Positions 1 through 6,240 of a stretch of 10,707 nucleotides of DNA are shown here, in pieces. The translations under genes and the position numbers were made by a program. Below the pieces are notes generated by a model, which was not told the origin of the DNA, did not search any database, and saw only the letters and a list, made by a program, of their open reading frames with translations. Each line of letters opens with the position of its first letter. Position 1 is the stretch's first letter. This DNA is from Leptolinea sp. UBA5366. GTDB taxonomy: Bacteria; Chloroflexota; Anaerolineae; Anaerolineales; Anaerolineaceae. The DNA lies in contig DHPK01000007.1 in NCBI GenBank assembly GCA_002407845.1, positions 124,397 through 135,103 of the forward strand, written 5' to 3'.

Positions 1-1
1 A

Positions 2-907
2 CTGACTAGTTTTTTAGCATCTGACATTCGGACAGCGACACCGATTCTGCTTGCGGGCTTGGGCATTTTATTCAGTGAGCGGGCAGGCATTGTGAACATC
101 GGGACAGAAGGGATGATGTTGATCGGCGCATTCGCAGGCGTTGTCGGTTCCTATCTGACCGGCTCAGTCTGGGGCGGCTTACTCGTCGCAATCGTGAGCA
201 CCGTTCTCTTCGCTGCGATTTTCGCTTACTTCACAGTCACGATTAAAGCAGACCAGACCGTCATCGGTACCGCAATGAACATCCTTGCAGTCGGTCTGAC
301 TACGACCATCAACCGTGCCATGTTTGGCTCAAGCACGGTTACTCAAATTGACACGTTTGATAACATCGCCATTCCGGTGCTCAGCAAAATTCCGGTCATC
401 GGTCCGGCCTTTTTCTCTCACGCATTCCCGGTTTATCTGGCTTTCATCCTGGTCCCCATCTTCGGATTCGTTTTATTCCGCATGAATATCGGGTTGAAAA
501 TCCGCGCTGTCGGTGAAAATCCGCGCGCAGCTGACACAATGGGCATCAAAGTCAATTTCATCCGCTTCATGACAGTTCTGTTCAGCGGTCTGATGGCGGG
601 CATCGCCGGAGCTTACTTATCCATGGGTAAAATGAGCTTCTTCACTGAGAACATGACCTCTGGCGTCGGTTTTATGGCACTGGCAGCCGTCGTCTTCGGC
701 AATTACAAACCGGCTGGAATTATGTGGGCATCGATCATCTTTGGCGCAAGTACCGCGCTGATGTACCGCCTGCAAGCGATGAACATCGGAGTATCGAACT
801 ATTTCCTGCTGATGCTTCCCTATGTCATCACAATTATTGCGCTGTGCGGTTTCCGCCGCCGGAGCAATCAGCCTGCTGCCAGCACAGTCCCCTACATTAA
901 AGAATAA
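2..907 (+). CDS. BMP-family ABC transporter permease, second-subunit type (5' end cut by window)
   Basis: This is a membrane subunit of a nucleoside-type (BMP-family) ABC importer of the BPD_transp_2 permease class. The reading frame is open from base 2, and 301 residues are visible. The TTG at 59 is not the start, because the residues before it (ending ATPILLAGLG) align with the N-terminus of the complete paralog at 4071-5012. By that alignment about nine residues are missing. Shared landmarks are SERAGIVNIGTEGMM near the N-terminus, the cytoplasmic coupling loop AVGENPRAADTMGI (about bases 505-550), and a C-terminal tail with RSNQP and PYIKE. The rest is a series of hydrophobic helices. The stop lies 12 bases before the downstream ATPase, so the two are co-transcribed. 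The first permease and the binding protein of this operon are not in view. The class is clear; the substrate (nucleoside or purine compound) is family-level inference. Confidence 0.93.
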   Translation: MTSFLASDIRTATPILLAGLGILFSERAGIVNIGTEGMMLIGAFAGVVGSYLTGSVWGGLLVAIVSTVLFAAIFAYFTVTIKADQTVIGTAMNILAVGLTTTINRAMFGSSTVTQIDTFDNIAIPVLSKIPVIGPAFFSHAFPVYLAFILVPIFGFVLFRMNIGLKIRAVGENPRAADTMGIKVNFIRFMTVLFSGLMAGIAGAYLSMGKMSFFTENMTSGVGFMALAAVVFGNYKPAGIMWASIIFGASTALMYRLQAMNIGVSNYFLLMLPYVITIIALCGFRRRSNQPAASTVPYIKE

Positions 908-919
908 AAGGAGAGAACG

Positions 920-2446
920 ATGGCTTTATTAGAAATGAAACATGTCACCAAGCGCTTTGGCTCGGTTGTGGCAAATGACGATGTGTCGTTCAGCGTTGAA
1001 CGCGGTGAAGTGCACGCTCTTTTAGGGGAAAACGGCGCCGGGAAATCAACCCTGATGAACATTCTGTACGGGATGTATTCCCAATCAGAAGGAGAAATCT
1101 TTTTCAATGACGAAAAAATCCGCATCTCAAATCCTCAAAAAGCGATTGAGGCCGGGATAGGCATGGTTCACCAGCATTTTATGTTGATCAACGCGCTGAC
1201 AGTCATTGAGAATGTCGTTCTTGGATATAAAGGGAATAAACCAGTCCTCGATTTAAAAGCAGCTGCGGAAGAGTTCTCAAAGCTGGCAGCCCGTTACGAG
1301 ATGGAAATTGACCCTTGGGAAATGATTGAAAACCTCTCAGTCGGGCAACAGCAGCGCGTTGAAATCCTGAAAGCACTCTATCGCGATGCAGAACTGCTGA
1401 TTCTGGACGAACCAACCGCCGTCCTGACTCCAAACGAAGTCGAGAACCTGCATAAAATGATGGTCAAACTGACCAGCGAAAACAAATCCGTGATCTTTAT
1501 CAGCCACAAAATGCTGGAAATCATGGATATGTGCGACCGCTGCACAGTGCTGCGCCAGGGCAAAGTCGTTGCTGAAGGGCTGCCGATCAGCGAGATCGAG
1601 AGCATCGATCTGCTTGCTGAGCTGATGGTTGGAAAAGGCGTAGAACTGGTCGCCGAAAAACCGTTAGCCACCCCCGGAGAACCAATTCTCTCAGTCAAAA
1701 ATTTGTCCTATACCGATCCGCAAGGGATCCAGCGGCTGAAAAATATCAGCTTTGACGTCCGGGCTGGTGAAATCGTTGGGATTTGCGGCGTGGATGGAAA
1801 CGGTCAATCCGAATTAATCCGCTGTATTACGGGTTTGATTTCAAAAAAAGAAGGCACGATCACGATTTGCGGTGCGGACTGCTCCCATGCATCAGCGCGC
1901 GAAATCCTGAATCATTCAGTTGCCCATATCCCCGAAGACCGCCACAAGATGGGCATGATCGGGAAAATGACCTTGACGGAAAATTCCACGCTGACGCATT
2001 TTTGTATGCCATTTTTCTCCAAGAATGGCTTTATGAAATGGAAGCGGGTGGACAATTACTGCAGCAATATCTGCGAAAAATATAATGTGAAAACACCCGG
2101 CACAAAAGAAACCATTGAACATCTTTCGGGCGGGAACCAGCAAAAATTGGTTGTCGGACGCGAATTATCTGAGAACCCCAAACTGATCATCGCTGTGCAT
2201 CCCTGCCGCGGGCTGGATGTCGGCGCCACCAACTTTATTCAGCGCTGCCTGATTGAAGCGCGCGACAAAGGGGCTGCAGTGCTGATGGTCTCCACCGAGC
2301 TTTATGAGGTGATGGACATGTCCGATCAGATCATGCCGATGTTTGAAGGGCAGATCATGGGGATCATCCCGCAACAGGAAGCCACGCGCGAAGAACTCGG
2401 GAAACTGATGTCCGGCGTGAAGGATGAGAAACTGCAGCCTGCCTAA
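920..2446 (+). CDS. BMP-family ABC transporter ATPase, two fused ABC domains (operon 1)
   Basis: This 508-residue protein powers import and carries two ABC domains in one chain, like the ATPases of ribose- and nucleoside-type importers. Domain 1 is canonical: Walker A GENGAGKST (36-44), Q-loop Gln85, signature LSVGQQQ (139-145), Walker B LLILDEP (159-165) and H-loop His196. Domain 2 is degenerate in the way usual for this class. Its P-loop is GVDGNGQSE (290-298), lacking the Lys. It keeps the IPEDR hallmark (337-341) and signature LSGGNQQK (402-409), but its Walker B reads LIIAVHP (about 422-428), with Val-His where Asp-Glu would be. The two ATP sites are therefore expected to be unequal. The start is supported by an AAGGAGAG ribosome site ending 4 bases before ATG 920. 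It follows the permease closely, is the last gene of the operon, and is followed by a terminator. It is a paralog of the ATPase at 6241-7755. Confidence 0.96.
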   Translation: MALLEMKHVTKRFGSVVANDDVSFSVERGEVHALLGENGAGKSTLMNILYGMYSQSEGEIFFNDEKIRISNPQKAIEAGIGMVHQHFMLINALTVIENVVLGYKGNKPVLDLKAAAEEFSKLAARYEMEIDPWEMIENLSVGQQQRVEILKALYRDAELLILDEPTAVLTPNEVENLHKMMVKLTSENKSVIFISHKMLEIMDMCDRCTVLRQGKVVAEGLPISEIESIDLLAELMVGKGVELVAEKPLATPGEPILSVKNLSYTDPQGIQRLKNISFDVRAGEIVGICGVDGNGQSELIRCITGLISKKEGTITICGADCSHASAREILNHSVAHIPEDRHKMGMIGKMTLTENSTLTHFCMPFFSKNGFMKWKRVDNYCSNICEKYNVKTPGTKETIEHLSGGNQQKLVVGRELSENPKLIIAVHPCRGLDVGATNFIQRCLIEARDKGAAVLMVSTELYEVMDMSDQIMPMFEGQIMGIIPQQEATREELGKLMSGVKDEKLQPA

Positions 2447-2525
2447 GCTGGCAACACTTTTTTGGGCAGCGTCGGATTGATTTATCCTGAACAATCTGGT
2501 TTCTGAATCGTCAACTGATTTCATT

Positions 2526-2556
2526 AATGAATAGCGCTCGCGCGCTATTCATTTTT
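2526..2556 (+). terminator. Rho-independent terminator of operon 1
   Basis: A perfect 12-bp stem (AATGAATAGCGC at 2526-2537, GCGCTATTCATT at 2542-2553) encloses a 4-base loop. The right arm runs into five T (2552-2556), then ATTATT. It sits about 80 bases after the ATPase stop and separates operon 1 from operon 2. Confidence 0.9.
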
Positions 2557-2723
2557 ATTATCTGTTCTGCCTGCAACTTCGTTTCTTTATCATTGCAATT
2601 TGGGTACGCTATTTATAAAAATTCTTTCAGGATTAATTACACTCTGTGATTCATGCGCTGCAGAATGCCATTCATTTTAAAACAATTCGAATTACTCATT
2701 TCCCATAGGCAGAATAAAACTTT

Positions 2724-2744
2724 AATCTATCGAATAGGTAGATT
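2724..2744. repeat. Inverted repeat (operator-like dyad or weak hairpin)
   Basis: AATCTATC (2724-2731) and GGTAGATT (2737-2744) form an 8-bp dyad with one G-T pair around a 5-base spacer, followed by T-rich sequence (TTTCCTTTT). It could be a protein-binding dyad or a weak second terminator downstream of operon 1. The stem is too AT-rich for a confident terminator call. Confidence 0.35.
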
Positions 2745-2836
2745 TTCCTTTTGCTGGAAAGGGACAGATAAAAGACATTGATTCGCATCTGTGTTCAGCT
2801 TTTACGGTTCGAAACTTAAGCTGATCATCGCTGTTT

Positions 2837-2854
2837 TCCCCTCTTGGGAGGGGA
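2837..2854 (+). other. Hairpin upstream of operon 2
   Basis: TCCCCTC (2837-2843) pairs perfectly with GAGGGGA (2848-2854) around the 4-base loop TTGG. No T-run follows, so it is not a terminator. The right arm is identical to the ribosome-site sequence of the first gene of operon 2 (GAGGGGA, 2998-3004), so the left arm could pair with either. This matters only if transcription starts upstream of about 2837; the promoter I favour (2911-2939) lies downstream of the hairpin. Confidence 0.4.
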
Positions 2855-2910
2855 TGGCAGGCCAACAGGCATCAAGGGATGGATCCTTCTCAGACGGCAT
2901 GAGGAAAATA

Positions 2911-2939
2911 TTGTATTATCCAATAATCCATGATACGAT
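2911..2939 (+). promoter_or_regulatory. Putative sigma-70-type promoter of operon 2
   Basis: A -35-like TTGTAT (2911-2916) is followed after 17 bases by TACGAT (2934-2939). A TG one base upstream of the -10 (2931-2932) gives an extended -10 element, TGATACGAT. The predicted start is near 2946, giving a leader of about 60 bases before ATG 3008. Spacing is ideal, but the hexamers match consensus only 3/6 and 4/6. Copies of ATTATCA at 2938-2944 and 2948-2954 straddle the predicted start and could be operator half-sites. Confidence 0.45.
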
Positions 2940-3007
2940 TATCAGCAATTATCATCAATTCGGACGAAAGCACTCCTACCGTTTAGAAATCATCTGAGAG
3001 GGGAAAA

Positions 3008-4063
3008 ATGGGATTACGGCGGTCTCTGCTCAAAGCAAGTATTTCAGCATTGTCAGTCCTGTTGGCGCTGGTTTTCGGCGCGTTTATTATCCTGATTGTC
3101 GGAAAATCTCCATTCGTTGCTTATGGCTACTTATTCAAAGGAGCCTTCGGCAGCGCACATTCAATCGGCGAAACGCTGGTGAAAGCCACCCCGCTTTTGT
3201 TTACCGGACTCGCAGCAGTTTTCTCTTATCAGTGCGGGATGTTCAACCTGGGCGGTGAAGGGCAGTTTATCATGGGCGCTATCGCCGCTAATTGGTTTTC
3301 GACCCGCTTTTCTGCCATAGAAGGCGTCCCGAACATCTTGATCAGCCTGCTATTAGGGATCGTCGCCGGCGGCTTATGGGGCGCGATTCCCGGCATCCTG
3401 AAATCCTGGCGCAATCTTAACGAAATGATCATCAGCATCCTGCTGAACTACATCGCTACCTTTTTCATGGCATACCTGTACTCAGGCCCGCTCATGGAAG
3501 CAAACATTCCGCAGACCGCTGCCATCGCGCAAGCCAACCGGCTGACGCGCTTCATGCCTCCGACTCGCGTCCATACCGGCTTGTTTATCGCGGTCGGGCT
3601 GACGCTCCTGATTTATTATTTCCTGTATTCTACAGCCAAAGGGTATGAAATGAGAGCCGTCGGGTTTAACCCAATCGCCGCCCGCGTCAACGGGCTTCCG
3701 GTAAAACGGCTGATGGTTATGTCATTCATCATTTCCGGCGCAATTGCCGGATTGGGCGGAGCGGTTGAAGTGCTGGGTGTCTCCTATCGGCTGATGGCGG
3801 GATTCGCAGCCGGCTTCGGTTTTGACGGCGTCGCGATCGCCTTGATCGGACAACTGAACCCGATCGGCACTGCCTTCATCGCCTATTTATTTGCAGTTCT
3901 GCGCGTTGGTGCAAACACCATGCAGGTTGGGGCGAAAATTCCCACTGCAATTGTCGACATCATTCAGGCGGTCATTATCATCTTCGCCATCGCTGCAACG
4001 GCTTACGTGCAATTGCCTTCGTTCCAAAAAGTGATGGCAAAAATCGAAAAGAGAGAAAGATAG
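3008..4063 (+). CDS. BMP-family ABC transporter permease, first-subunit type (permease A)
   Basis: This 351-residue polytopic inner-membrane protein is one half of the translocation channel of the operon 2 importer (BPD_transp_2 class). An N-terminal membrane segment (about residues 12-32) is followed by the class motif FNLGGEGQFIMGA (79-91). After several more hydrophobic segments comes the cytoplasmic loop KGYEMRAVGFNPIAARVNG (about 211-229), expected to contact the ATPase, and then a Gly-rich helix pair. The length is normal for the larger subunit of the pair. The start ATG 3008 follows a GAGAGGGG ribosome site (2996-3003). The stop is 7 bases before permease B, so translation is probably coupled. 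By analogy with nucleoside importers of the NupNOPQ/BMP group, the substrate is probably a nucleoside; the permease alone cannot show this. Confidence 0.95.
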   Translation: MGLRRSLLKASISALSVLLALVFGAFIILIVGKSPFVAYGYLFKGAFGSAHSIGETLVKATPLLFTGLAAVFSYQCGMFNLGGEGQFIMGAIAANWFSTRFSAIEGVPNILISLLLGIVAGGLWGAIPGILKSWRNLNEMIISILLNYIATFFMAYLYSGPLMEANIPQTAAIAQANRLTRFMPPTRVHTGLFIAVGLTLLIYYFLYSTAKGYEMRAVGFNPIAARVNGLPVKRLMVMSFIISGAIAGLGGAVEVLGVSYRLMAGFAAGFGFDGVAIALIGQLNPIGTAFIAYLFAVLRVGANTMQVGAKIPTAIVDIIQAVIIIFAIAATAYVQLPSFQKVMAKIEKRER

Positions 4064-4070
4064 CGCCGAT

Positions 4071-5012
4071 ATGGAAACAATTTTTTCTCCGATATTTATC
4101 CAAGATTTATTGATTTCGATGATCCGGATGGCGACCCCGCTGCTGCTGGTTGCGCTCGGCGAGCTATACTCCGAAAGAGCCGGCATGGTAAACATCGGGC
4201 TGGACGGATTGATGACGATCGGCGCCTGTATCGGGTTTATCGCAAGTTTCGCGACCGGGAATCCCTGGCTGGGAATTCTGGCAGGTGCGCTTGCCGGGGC
4301 GTTGCTGAACATGATTTATGCGTTTTCGACCGTCACGCTGGCAGCCGGGCACACCATCAATGGGATGGCGCTCAACATTCTGGCACCTGGTCTGGCGACT
4401 TTCATTTTCAGAATGTACTTTGGCGTCACCACCACCTTAAAACAAGGACCGACGATCAAGAATTTCAGCATCCCGGTCCTATCCGAGATCCCTTTCATTG
4501 GGAAAATTCTTTTCAGCCATAGCCCGCTGACATTCATCGGCATCTTCCTGGTCATTTTCACCGCCTGGTTCTTCGCGAAGACGAAACCCGGTTTGAACTA
4601 TATGGCAGTTGGAGAGAATCCGCGTGCGGCTGAAACAATGGGGATCAACGTCAATCAAAAGAAATATATCGCTTGCATGATCTGCGGCGCGTTAGCCGGG
4701 GTTGGCGGCGCGTTTCTGACGACCTGCTATATCGGCGCTTATGCTGAGGGCGTGGTTGCCGGCCGTGGGTTCATCGCTCTTTCAGCGGTCATCTTCGGCG
4801 GCTGGACTTCATGGGGCGTGCTTGCTGCAACGCTCTTGTTCGGGCTGGCTGATGCAATCCAGCTGCGATTTCAAGTTTTGTATCCGGTTATCCCTTATCA
4901 GCTGTTGGCGATGCTGCCCTACGCGGCGACAATTTTCGCGCTGATTCTGTTCAGTAACCGATCCAATCAGCCGAAAGCAAATGGACAGCCTTACATTCGT
5001 GAGGGAAAATAA
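4071..5012 (+). CDS. BMP-family ABC transporter permease, second-subunit type (permease B)
   Basis: This 313-residue membrane protein is the other half of the operon 2 channel, and it is a close paralog of the partial gene at the left edge of the window. Landmarks are SERAGMVNIGLDGLM (34-48), the ATPase-contacting loop AVGENPRAAETMGINV (179-194) and the tail RSNQPKANGQPYIREGK (297-313). The RSNQP and PYI elements are shared with the operon 1 paralog. ATG 4071 lies 7 bases after the permease A stop. The only ribosome-site candidate is the weak AGAGAGAAAG inside the end of permease A, so translational coupling is likely. A 66-base gap with a stem-loop separates it from the binding-protein gene. 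Confidence 0.95.
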   Translation: METIFSPIFIQDLLISMIRMATPLLLVALGELYSERAGMVNIGLDGLMTIGACIGFIASFATGNPWLGILAGALAGALLNMIYAFSTVTLAAGHTINGMALNILAPGLATFIFRMYFGVTTTLKQGPTIKNFSIPVLSEIPFIGKILFSHSPLTFIGIFLVIFTAWFFAKTKPGLNYMAVGENPRAAETMGINVNQKKYIACMICGALAGVGGAFLTTCYIGAYAEGVVAGRGFIALSAVIFGGWTSWGVLAATLLFGLADAIQLRFQVLYPVIPYQLLAMLPYAATIFALILFSNRSNQPKANGQPYIREGK

Positions 5013-5023
5013 AAAGTTCAGAC

Positions 5024-5051
5024 GAGGCTGCCTCATCAAACAGGCAACCTC
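5024..5051 (+). promoter_or_regulatory. Stem-loop upstream of the binding-protein gene
   Basis: GAGGCTGCCT (5024-5033) pairs with AGGCAACCTC (5042-5051) around an 8-base loop, with one C-A mismatch in ten positions. No T-run follows. It lies between the permease B stop and the strong ribosome site of the next gene, so it is a candidate RNA processing or stabilising hairpin. The bases CCTCC (5048-5052) at its 3' edge are also complementary to GGAGG (5067-5071) of that ribosome site, so two exclusive foldings can be drawn. Confidence 0.6.
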
Positions 5052-5078
5052 CCAAACAGCAATTTAGGAGGAAATTTT

Positions 5079-6173
5079 ATGACTAAAAAAAGTATTTTCA
5101 TTGTTTTGCTTATGATCGTTCTTGCACTGGCAGTCACTGGCTGCGGCAAAAAAGCTGAACCCACCGCGGTTCCCGTTCTTGAACCAACCGAAGCGGCACC
5201 AGCCGTTGAGGAACCGAAAAGCGAAGAAGCTGCTCCCGCTGCAGAAGAAAAAGCTGCCGCCCCAGCAGAAGACGGCAAGGTCTTAAAAATCGCCATGATC
5301 GCGAACGCACCAATCGCTGACGGCGGTTGGAACAGTGCCTGTTATGACGGTATGGTCGCAGCTGCCGAAGTTCATAATTTTGAAACCGCTTACTCGGAAA
5401 ACGTCGCTCAGACTGACTATGTCACCATGTTTACCGAATATGCAAACATGGGCTTCGATCTGGTCTTCGCCCCCGGGAATGAATTCACGGACGCAGTCAT
5501 GGAAGTCGCACCAAGTTTCCCCAAAGTCGGATTTGTCATTCTGAACGGGGATGCGAAAGCTGAAAACGTGATTTCGATCAAAGCGGACAATACGCAGATG
5601 GGTTTCCTGGCGGGTGCGCTTGCCGGGCTGAAAACCAAAACCAAGAACGTCGGCTTTGTGGGCGGAATGGAAATCACAACAGCGCTGCAATGCGTCAATG
5701 GTTACAATCAGGGCACTGCCTATACGAATCCGGATGCGAAAGTTCATGTCTCATGGGCAAATTCCTGGGATGACACCGCAAAAGGGAAAGAAATTGCTAA
5801 ATCAATGATCGCAGCCAGCGATGTCGATGTCTTTTTCGGTACCGCCAGCGCGGTTGATGTGGGCGTCCGCGAAGGTGTCGTCGAATCCGAAAACCGCTGG
5901 GCAATTGCTCAGCCGGGCGATTTCCTGGCTCAAAATCCGGATATCATCATGACCAGCATCGTGACGGATAACACCGCGCTGATCGGCTTGGCAATGGAGA
6001 AATTGAAGGATGGCACGTTCGGGAATGAAGTTGTAGAAGGCGGCGTTAAAGAGAAAGTCCTCTATTTGGGCGAAATCGGTAAATCGATGGATGACGTCAA
6101 AGAGGAGTTCATGAAGATCTATGACGATTTGGTTGCCGGCAATATCGAAATTGATTATGAGTTAAAGAAATAA
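5079..6173 (+). CDS. BMP-family substrate-binding lipoprotein
   Basis: This 364-residue lipoprotein is the receptor of the operon 2 importer and binds substrate outside the membrane. A Lys-rich N-terminus and hydrophobic core lead to the lipobox VTGC, with Cys22 the predicted lipidated residue. A low-complexity Pro/Ala/Glu linker (about 25-66) tethers the domain. The BMP domain starts near residue 68, with IAMIANAPIADGGWN (71-85) and the hallmark GFLAGALAGLKTKTKNVGF (175-193). In nucleoside-binding relatives such as TmpC/PnrA an aromatic residue in the first motif stacks on the base, and Trp84 is placed to do this (inference). The ribosome site TAGGAGGAAA is the strongest in the operon and fits high expression. 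The gene is flanked by stem-loops at 5024-5051 and 6188-6222. The exact ligand cannot be read from the sequence; nucleoside or purine compounds are the family default. Confidence 0.95.
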   Translation: MTKKSIFIVLLMIVLALAVTGCGKKAEPTAVPVLEPTEAAPAVEEPKSEEAAPAAEEKAAAPAEDGKVLKIAMIANAPIADGGWNSACYDGMVAAAEVHNFETAYSENVAQTDYVTMFTEYANMGFDLVFAPGNEFTDAVMEVAPSFPKVGFVILNGDAKAENVISIKADNTQMGFLAGALAGLKTKTKNVGFVGGMEITTALQCVNGYNQGTAYTNPDAKVHVSWANSWDDTAKGKEIAKSMIAASDVDVFFGTASAVDVGVREGVVESENRWAIAQPGDFLAQNPDIIMTSIVTDNTALIGLAMEKLKDGTFGNEVVEGGVKEKVLYLGEIGKSMDDVKEEFMKIYDDLVAGNIEIDYELKK

Positions 6174-6187
6174 GGCTTCTGATGACA

Positions 6188-6222
6188 GACCGGCTTTGAT
6201 CCATGAAAGGTCAAAGCCGGTC
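6188..6222 (+). promoter_or_regulatory. Stem-loop between binding-protein and ATPase genes
   Basis: GACCGGCTTTGA (6188-6199) and TCAAAGCCGGTC (6211-6222) form a perfect 12-bp stem with an 11-base loop, starting 15 bases after the binding-protein stop. The following bases (ACTGAAAAAGGATT) lack a T-run, so full termination is unlikely. The stem ends 4 bases before the AAAAAGGA ribosome site of the ATPase gene. A hairpin here typically protects the 3' end of an abundant binding-protein message and lowers expression of what follows. That role is inference. Confidence 0.8.
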
Positions 6223-6240
6223 ACTGAAAAAGGATTAATT

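Larger units (their letters stand above)
2557..3007. other. AT-rich intergenic region between the two transporter operons
   Basis: These 451 bases contain no convincing gene. The only sizeable open frame (GTG at 2791 to TGA at 2997, 68 codons) has no ribosome site and no recognisable protein features. The stretch is richer in A+T than the flanking genes. It holds a dyad at 2724-2744, a GC-rich hairpin at 2837-2854, a likely promoter at 2911-2939 and repeated ATTATC words at 2915, 2938 and 2948. I looked for known riboswitch cores (purine, TPP) and recognised none. A possible second promoter is TTGCAA at 2593 with TATAAA at 2614, but its 15-base spacing is short. Confidence 0.6.

Noticed and set aside
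59..61. TTG start for the first permease
   Set aside because: The frame is open to the window edge, and the upstream residues match the N-terminus of the complete paralog.
2800..2820. GGTTCGAAAC, resembling a tRNA T-loop
   Set aside because: The flanking bases do not pair as a T-stem, and no acceptor or anticodon arm can be drawn.
2791..2997. 68-codon open frame ending 10 bases before the operon 2 start, possible leader peptide
   Set aside because: It has a GTG start with no ribosome site, no recognisable features, and internal ATGs that also lack ribosome sites. It spans a likely promoter.
5283..5747. 154-codon minus-strand open frame inside the binding-protein gene, and similar long frames opposite other genes
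   Set aside because: They lie wholly within strongly supported genes, have no protein-family features, and are explained by codon bias of the real frames.
6196..6240. Upstream TTG start for the second ATPase
   Set aside because: It would overlap the 6188-6222 stem-loop. ATG 6241 has a good ribosome site and aligns with the paralog.
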